32,955 nucleotides of DNA from Methylococcales bacterium (GTDB lineage: Bacteria; Pseudomonadota; Gammaproteobacteria; Methylococcales; Methylomonadaceae), in contig JAPLRS010000039.1 of the NCBI GenBank assembly GCA_026399015.1, positions 1 to 32,955 of the forward strand. The letters are read 5' to 3'. The notes below the pieces were generated by a model. It was not told the DNA's origin, searched no databases, and was given only the letters and a program-made list of their open reading frames with translations. Positions 28,009 through 32,955 of the stretch are shown here, in pieces. Each line of letters starts with the position of its first letter. Position 1 is the stretch's first letter. A program made the position numbers and the translations under genes.

Positions 28009-28393
28009 AAAACCTTCTTAAACTAGAAATTTAAACAATATTATCAAATACCAGGATAATTTAAAGACTTGGTTTCAAGTACCGCATCAGGCAAATTTAT
28101 ATATTTACCTTCAAAAGACTGTACCTTGCTAGTAAGCATAAGCTGGTTATCCGAGAAACCCCTGAGCCTTTATTCAATAACGTTAGTATCAACTACCAAA
28201 CCTAAAATGACAGACCTTACAAAATTAGTTTCTCTTACCAAACTTAAAGTGACAGTTCCTAAAACTTTAGTTCTATACGGGAAACATTTTTCTCAGTACA
28301 TTACCTTAATATTACCCGAGTCCACCTTAAAATGAGTAGGGTTATCCAAGGTATTTATGTATCAACGAATACGAGATGAGTGGGCAACCGGCT
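28009..28393. other. 385-bp stretch without a convincing gene
   Basis: It lies between the small periplasmic protein gene and the broken sigma factor. It holds the 42-bp tandem repeat listed separately. On the minus strand one reading frame (28292 to 28044) is open except for one TAA at 28170-28172; its last part would read MLTSKVQSFEGKYINLPDAV and on to a stop, matching nothing I know. On the plus strand 28069-28335 is also open, from a TTG without a ribosome binding site. Neither is called as a gene. It may be the remains of genes that once followed the sigma factor. Confidence 0.5.
28167..28271 (-). repeat. Degenerate 42-bp tandem repeat, two and a half copies
   Basis: Reading the minus strand, unit one (28271-28230) and unit two (28229-28188) agree at 30 of 42 positions, with conserved cores CTGTCA and GTTTGGTA; each begins ACTAA. 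A third, partial unit (28187-28167) again begins ACTAA. The period is divisible by three, and the minus-strand frame through the units is open, giving 14-residue repeats TKVLGTVTLSLVRE and TNFVRSVILGLVVD. Confidence 0.65.
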
Positions 28394-28899
28394 TTAGTGT
28401 TTGCTCGCCCTACTTAACTTATGTGCTAAAACTTCACTCCGCGAAATACCAAAGTGCTGAGCAATACGCTCATACTTCCAGTGATGAATCTTATTTAAAA
28501 CTAAAATTTGCCGACGACGCTCAGTTAAGTCTTCTAAAGACTTGAGCAAGTTTTCAAACTCTTGTTGATCAATCGCTTCTTGCTCGGGCGTAAGATCAAC
28601 CACCGGCACATTAACCACTGTGGATTCTGAATCCAAAAAATTCAAATCAACACTGTAATCACGTTGCCGTACTTTTTGTTTACGTAAATAATCAAAAGCT
28701 AAGTTCCGCGCAATTTGAAATAAAAATGGGTGCGGATGAGAAATATTTTGATATTTTGATACTTGTAATAACCTTAATAAGCTTCTTGAGCTATATCTTC
28801 CGCAGTTTGCGAACAGCCAACAATACGATATAAAGTATGAATTAGCGACTGCCCCTGATTCAAAAATAATTCATTGATAGTATGAGTAAAACTGTTCAT
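28394..28899 (-). pseudogene. FecI-like ECF sigma factor, frameshifted
   Basis: Conceptual translation gives a FecI-type extracytoplasmic-function sigma factor of about 168 residues. The first part, from ATG at 28899, reads MNSFTHTINELFLNQGQSL and on to EDIAQEAY, then hits TAA at 28776-28774. Moving one base back restores LRLLQVSKYQNISHPHPFLF, then QIARNLAFDYLRKQK (region 2) and LTERRRQILVLNKIHHWKYERIAQHFGISRSEV (region 4). One missing T in a T-run explains the break. The end, RASKH then TAA then SRL, looks like a nonsense mutation in the usual RALKHCxxRL tail. It starts nine bases after the RND pump gene, and no fecR or TonB receptor gene follows. Sequencing error is possible for the frameshift. 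Confidence 0.85.
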
Positions 28900-28908
28900 T
28901 GTAGTGTG

Positions 28909-31900
28909 TCATATGCCACAGTTTTTATACGATGACTCACCCAAAGCCGCATAACAAACAGGTGTTAGTATTAAACTTGCAGCCATACCCATTAACAAAC
29001 CAGCTGATAAAGATAAAGTCATTGGAATTAAGAATTGTGCTTGCGGACTACTCTCTAATAAAGTGGGTAAAAAGCCAGCGAAGTTAGTCAAAAATGCTAA
29101 AAAGATAGGTCTAAATCGTGAGGTACAGGCATCACAAATCAAGTCACTAAGCGGTTTATTCTCCTGTTCATGTTCTTTTAAATAATCCAATAAAACCAGA
29201 CTATCATTTACCACCACACCACTGGCAGCTATCATGCCCACTAAAGATTCCATTGATAACGGTAAGCCAACAATTGCATGGGCAATTACCGCCCCACTCC
29301 ATGCCACGGGTGCAGCTAATAAAAAAATAAATGGCTTTGTGTATGATCGAAATGGGACAGCTATTAATATGTAAATGACCAATAAAGCCATCAAAGTATT
29401 TTGTTTTAACGCCTCGGTCATGGCTTGTTGATCTTGATATTCTTGTCCAATATCCACACTTAAACCAGTAAAACGTTGACGCAATTCTATTAAATCTTTA
29501 TTCCTTATCGCTGTGTACACCGAATTTATATCAGTTTTTTGCTTATCTACTCTTGCCTGTACTTTGATAACTCGTCGTTGATCCTGCCGTATTAAAGTAT
29601 TAATGCCATTGCTTAACTTTATATCAGCCAAAACACCTAAGGCTACTTGTTGGCCGTTAGCTAATTGTACGGGCATAACAGTTAGATTATCTAAAGATTG
29701 TCTTTCTGATTGCGGATATCGCACTAAGACCTTTACTTCGCTTCGACCACGTTGTAAGCGCTGTACTTCATCACCGAAATACGCCTGTCTAACTTGAGCA
29801 GATAAATCTTCTAGACTAACCCCTAATCTTTCAGCCTCAGGCTTTAAAGTTAAACGGACTTCCGGTTGTCCTGTCTCATTAGAATCAACAATATCAAAGA
29901 TACCTGGATAAACGGCTAACATTTGCTTTAAGACTTCAGCCGCGTCAGGCAATAACGCGGCATCAGTAGCCCCCAAATCAAATTCTAAATCGTAAGGCAC
30001 ATCGCCTTCTTTATATAAGAAATCAATTTTTGTCCGCCCCAAATCACCAATACGTTTTCGCCATTGATTTATAAAATCTTCCACGACAATTCGTTTTCTG
30101 CCATGCGCAGAAAACTCCGTCCAAAAACCCGCACCATGCTCCCAAACTATGGTCTCTAAACCCAACACCACACTCGATGATTTATTACCTGCATCTAACT
30201 CATCACGTAAAGAAAAAAACGCCTGCTCTACTTGCTCTGCACGCAATTTGGCTTCACTGTACGGTAAATCTTGTGGCGTTGTTAATGACACCCAAAAACT
30301 ATCTTTAACAACATCTGCCTGCATAGATAACCGAATTCGACCACTATTAACCCAGGCTAAACACACCAAAATCAGCACTATAAAAACAGCAATAGTTAAA
30401 TACCGCCATGCCAATACTATTTGCAAAAAAGGTCTGTAAAATAAATCCACAAAAGCCTCTAAACCTTTATTAAGTTTAAAGCGCCAACGTTCTAATTTAG
30501 ATGGGCGATTAACTTCTAGCCCTGATAAATGCGCAGGTAAAATTAGCAAAGCCTCAATCAAAGAAAACACTAAGGTTAGAATCATCACCCAACAAATAGG
30601 TTTCATCATTTGCCCCGCCCAACCTGGCAAAAATAAACCGGGTAGAAAGGCGACTAAGGCTACTAATACCGATAACACTACTGGTAAAGCTACGGCCTGT
30701 ACGCCTTTAATCGCAGCACGTAAAGTTGCTTGAGAATCTTTCGCTTGATCGGCTTGCTGATGTGCATAAATGCTTTCTCCAATAATAATGGCATCATCAA
30801 CTAAAATCCCCATTGCTAATAAAAAGCCAAACAGAGATAACATATTTAAAGAAACATCCAGCATAGGCATTATCCATAAAGCCCCCAATACTGAAGTAAA
30901 AATACCAACACCTGCCCACAAAGCAACTCTTAATCGTAAGAAGAGGGTTAGCACCAAACAGACTAATACAAAGCCTAGTATTCCATCTTCGACTAAGCTA
31001 TTAATACGTTCATCATAGGCTTGAGAGTCATCCCACCATGTTGATATTTCCAAGCCTTCAGGTAGTTTTGTTTGTTGATCAGCCACATAAGCATTTACCT
31101 TTTTTGCAACTTCAACTGCGCTATTTTTAGTATGAATTTCCCAGCCTTGAGCAGGTTTTCCATCATAGCGCCATTCAGCAGTACGTTCTTCCAAACCATC
31201 TTTTACTACCGCCACATCGCTTAAATAGAGTCTTAATCCATCGACAGATGTACGTAATACCAATGGATTTAAAGTACTGACATCTTGTGCCTTACCTTTA
31301 ACACGTAATTGCAAATCTCCCGCAGGGCTTTTAACTAAGCCATCTGATTGATCTAAGGAAACTCTACGAATTGCTTCGGTAATTTCATGTAAAGACAAAT
31401 GATACTGTTGTAATTTAGCAGGGGTGACTTCAATAGTTATCTCGTAGAGTCTTTCAAAATAATTTCTAACCAGCCGGACACCAGAAATTCTCTCTAAATC
31501 AGCCTGAATCTTATCGCCATAATGCTGTAATGACAGTGGATCAGTTACACCATGTAAAGACACCCAGATAACGCCATCATCGTCATCCCGCTGGCCTAAT
31601 TGCAGAGTAATTTTTTCAAGATTTTTGGGTAAGCGTGGTATGCCTTGTACACGCCCTTCTAAGGCGTTTAACACTTGCTCAACATTCTCATCAGCTAAAA
31701 CTGATACCGTTATAACGCAAGTCGCCTCTTTAATTTCGGTATAAATTCGTTTAACCCCCGTCACATCATGTATTCCTACTTCAATGGGTATACAAACTGA
31801 TTCCTCTATCTCTAAAGTACCTGCACCCGGCAAATACGCCAAAATTATGATTTTATGCGGATTAAACCGCGGAAAAACTTCCTTATCGAGGTTTTGGTAA

Positions 31901-32010
31901 CCCATTAAGCCACCGACCATAATCAGTAACATTAATAAATTTGCGGCAACGGGATTAGCAGCAAACCAAGCCATCAGGCCAATAGTCTTTAAAACTTGCG
32001 GAGATTTCAT
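28909..32010 (-). CDS. RND efflux pump permease subunit (AcrB/HAE1-like family)
   Basis: Inner-membrane proton-driven RND transporter of 1033 residues, the usual length. The N-terminal helix (LLMLLIMVGGLMGYQNL) leads into the first porter loop (NPHKIIILAYLPGAG). The TM4 motif LLAMGILVDDAIIIGES (about 400-416) carries the two acidic proton-relay residues, and the second half repeats the fold with TM10-12 around ESLVGMIAASGVVVNDSLVL. Substrate cannot be told. The acidic run GQRDDDDG near residue 141 is unusual for the family, as far as I recall. The ATG at 32010 overlaps the stop of the adaptor gene by one base (TGATG); a GTG one codon earlier is possible. Confidence 0.93.
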   Translation of the reverse strand: MKSPQVLKTIGLMAWFAANPVAANLLMLLIMVGGLMGYQNLDKEVFPRFNPHKIIILAYLPGAGTLEIEESVCIPIEVGIHDVTGVKRIYTEIKEATCVITVSVLADENVEQVLNALEGRVQGIPRLPKNLEKITLQLGQRDDDDGVIWVSLHGVTDPLSLQHYGDKIQADLERISGVRLVRNYFERLYEITIEVTPAKLQQYHLSLHEITEAIRRVSLDQSDGLVKSPAGDLQLRVKGKAQDVSTLNPLVLRTSVDGLRLYLSDVAVVKDGLEERTAEWRYDGKPAQGWEIHTKNSAVEVAKKVNAYVADQQTKLPEGLEISTWWDDSQAYDERINSLVEDGILGFVLVCLVLTLFLRLRVALWAGVGIFTSVLGALWIMPMLDVSLNMLSLFGFLLAMGILVDDAIIIGESIYAHQQADQAKDSQATLRAAIKGVQAVALPVVLSVLVALVAFLPGLFLPGWAGQMMKPICWVMILTLVFSLIEALLILPAHLSGLEVNRPSKLERWRFKLNKGLEAFVDLFYRPFLQIVLAWRYLTIAVFIVLILVCLAWVNSGRIRLSMQADVVKDSFWVSLTTPQDLPYSEAKLRAEQVEQAFFSLRDELDAGNKSSSVVLGLETIVWEHGAGFWTEFSAHGRKRIVVEDFINQWRKRIGDLGRTKIDFLYKEGDVPYDLEFDLGATDAALLPDAAEVLKQMLAVYPGIFDIVDSNETGQPEVRLTLKPEAERLGVSLEDLSAQVRQAYFGDEVQRLQRGRSEVKVLVRYPQSERQSLDNLTVMPVQLANGQQVALGVLADIKLSNGINTLIRQDQRRVIKVQARVDKQKTDINSVYTAIRNKDLIELRQRFTGLSVDIGQEYQDQQAMTEALKQNTLMALLVIYILIAVPFRSYTKPFIFLLAAPVAWSGAVIAHAIVGLPLSMESLVGMIAASGVVVNDSLVLLDYLKEHEQENKPLSDLICDACTSRFRPIFLAFLTNFAGFLPTLLESSPQAQFLIPMTLSLSAGLLMGMAASLILTPVCYAALGESSYKNCGI

Positions 32011-32955
32011 CACTCAAACCTAACACTCATTCCTTCAAGAGGTACATCTACACCTGAAGTAATCAGTTTATCGCCGGCATTAAGCCCAGATTTAACTAAA
32101 ACTTGATTAGGTTCGTTACGTATTACCTCTATGGTTTTACTATGAATTTGTTTCTGATTATCAACAACTAACACTGTGTTTAAACTAGTCACAGCAACTT
32201 GCGGTACTGGAAATATGCCTGATTGCTCTTTACCTTCTATATCAGCTTTTACAAATAAATGCGCTAATAATGGCATTTGTTTAGCTTTTTGCTGATATGG
32301 CTGAATTACTTCTGCCACCACGTATAGCACACCTGTACTCTCATCAATAGCCCCTTCTGTTCTAACAATGCTTCCGTGCCAAGTTTGCGTCACGCCTGCA
32401 ATATCGGCACTTAGTATCACTTTTGGACCTTTAGACCCTACATTGCCGGTATTTTTTATTTGACCCAATTGCAAATTTAAATAACCTAATTGCGTGTTAG
32501 TTAACGGCAATCTAACTTCAGCTATGTCAGTGGAATACAATCTTGCCAATTTATCACCAGGTTGGACAAACTGACCTAAACCCACATTTTTACTCTTAAA
32601 TCGCCCACTAAAAGGTGCTTTTATTTCACAACGACTCTGCTTTATTTGCGCTAGCAATAAACTTGCTTCTGCTGCTTTAAGTTTGGCGCGAGCTTCCGCT
32701 AATTGAGGAACTCGCATAACTAAGTCACTTGGATCTCCTTGGCCAAGAGCTTGCCATTCACTTTTAGCTTGAACGACTTGCGCTTCTTCCATTACCAACA
32801 TACGTCTAGCCTCAGCAATTTGTGACTGCGCCAAAGCAACACCAGCCTCATAATCCCGCGCATCAATGTTGACTAAGGTATCCCCTTGTTCAAAAAAACC
32901 ACCAGCAACAAAATCAGGATGAAGATGCATAATTTTGCCTGACACTTCAGGAATT
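32010..32955 (-). CDS. RND efflux periplasmic adaptor subunit (N-terminus beyond window)
   Basis: Membrane-fusion protein that bridges the RND pump and an outer-membrane channel. The frame is open to the right edge (reading IPEVSGKIMHLHPDF), so the signal/lipid anchor is outside. Visible parts: first lipoyl half (FFEQGDTLVNIDARDYE), an alpha-hairpin (about 30-95, AQSQIAEARRM to AKAAEASLLLAQI), second lipoyl half (CEIKAPFSGRFKSKNVGLGQFV), beta-barrel, and membrane-proximal domain ending LNAGDKLITSGVDVPLEGMSVRFE. It is co-transcribed with the pump. No outer-membrane channel gene is in the window. Confidence 0.92.
   Translation of the reverse strand, partial: IPEVSGKIMHLHPDFVAGGFFEQGDTLVNIDARDYEAGVALAQSQIAEARRMLVMEEAQVVQAKSEWQALGQGDPSDLVMRVPQLAEARAKLKAAEASLLLAQIKQSRCEIKAPFSGRFKSKNVGLGQFVQPGDKLARLYSTDIAEVRLPLTNTQLGYLNLQLGQIKNTGNVGSKGPKVILSADIAGVTQTWHGSIVRTEGAIDESTGVLYVVAEVIQPYQQKAKQMPLLAHLFVKADIEGKEQSGIFPVPQVAVTSLNTVLVVDNQKQIHSKTIEVIRNEPNQVLVKSGLNAGDKLITSGVDVPLEGMSVRFE

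Noticed and set aside
28167..28271. Tandem repeat as a CRISPR array
   Set aside because: Units are adjacent and diverged (30 of 42 matching), without unique spacers, and no cas genes are present.
28069..28335. Plus-strand open frame of 88 codons in the repeat region
   Set aside because: Starts at TTG with no ribosome binding site, low-complexity Thr/Leu/Lys/Ser composition produced by the tandem repeat, and no recognisable family.

Overview
The window (about 33 kb, AT-rich, dense, short spacers) looks like a housekeeping segment of a gammaproteobacterial chromosome. The gene orders pilMNOPQ-aroK-aroB-damX-like-hemE and smc-zipA-ligA, an SMC rather than a MukB condensin, and a ferredoxin-type cysI with a DUF934 partner fit a non-enterobacterial gammaproteobacterium. 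A low-GC methanotroph-like lineage (Methylococcales) is my best guess, but it rests on remembered gene order and I could not test it. I see no rRNA, tRNA, CRISPR array, prophage or insertion sequence.

Layout. Positions 1-3577 (minus) hold a sulfite-reduction operon: cysI, a DUF934 gene and a recJ that runs off the left edge. A divergent region then leads to nhaD (Na+/H+ antiporter, with a clear terminator) and an AmpG-type permease. The latter converges on xth (exonuclease III), which is divergent from rpmE (L31, strong terminator). Positions 7688-12158 carry the type IV pilus alignment/secretin operon pilM-N-O-P-Q, followed by a promoter-bearing leader, aroK, aroB, a DamX-like membrane ATPase and hemE. 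accA (minus) converges on hemE across a perfect hairpin. A QueD/PTPS-family gene and a DUF1249 gene follow. A likely small RNA gene lies at 18093-18203. msrA (minus) and hslO (plus) form a divergent oxidative-repair pair. smc-zipA-ligA comes next, then a small lipoprotein gene (minus), mobA, a rubredoxin too short for most ORF cut-offs, and a small periplasmic protein gene (minus).

The right end (28.0-33.0 kb) is the least orderly part. It holds an RND efflux adaptor (running off the right edge) and pump on the minus strand. Nine bases downstream is a FecI-like ECF sigma factor gene broken by a one-base frameshift and apparently also cut short at its C-terminus. Then comes about 385 bp without a convincing gene, containing a degenerate 42-bp tandem repeat.

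Points most worth a second look: (1) the candidate sRNA with an extended -10, two hairpins, a CTCTCCT anti-Shine-Dalgarno stretch and a U-tailed terminator; (2) pilO, which has no usable ATG/GTG/TTG before its membrane segment and appears to start at ATT behind a good ribosome binding site; (3) the decaying sigma factor; (4) reduced cell-envelope proteins, namely a PilQ without room for AMIN domains and a DamX-like ATPase without a SPOR domain.
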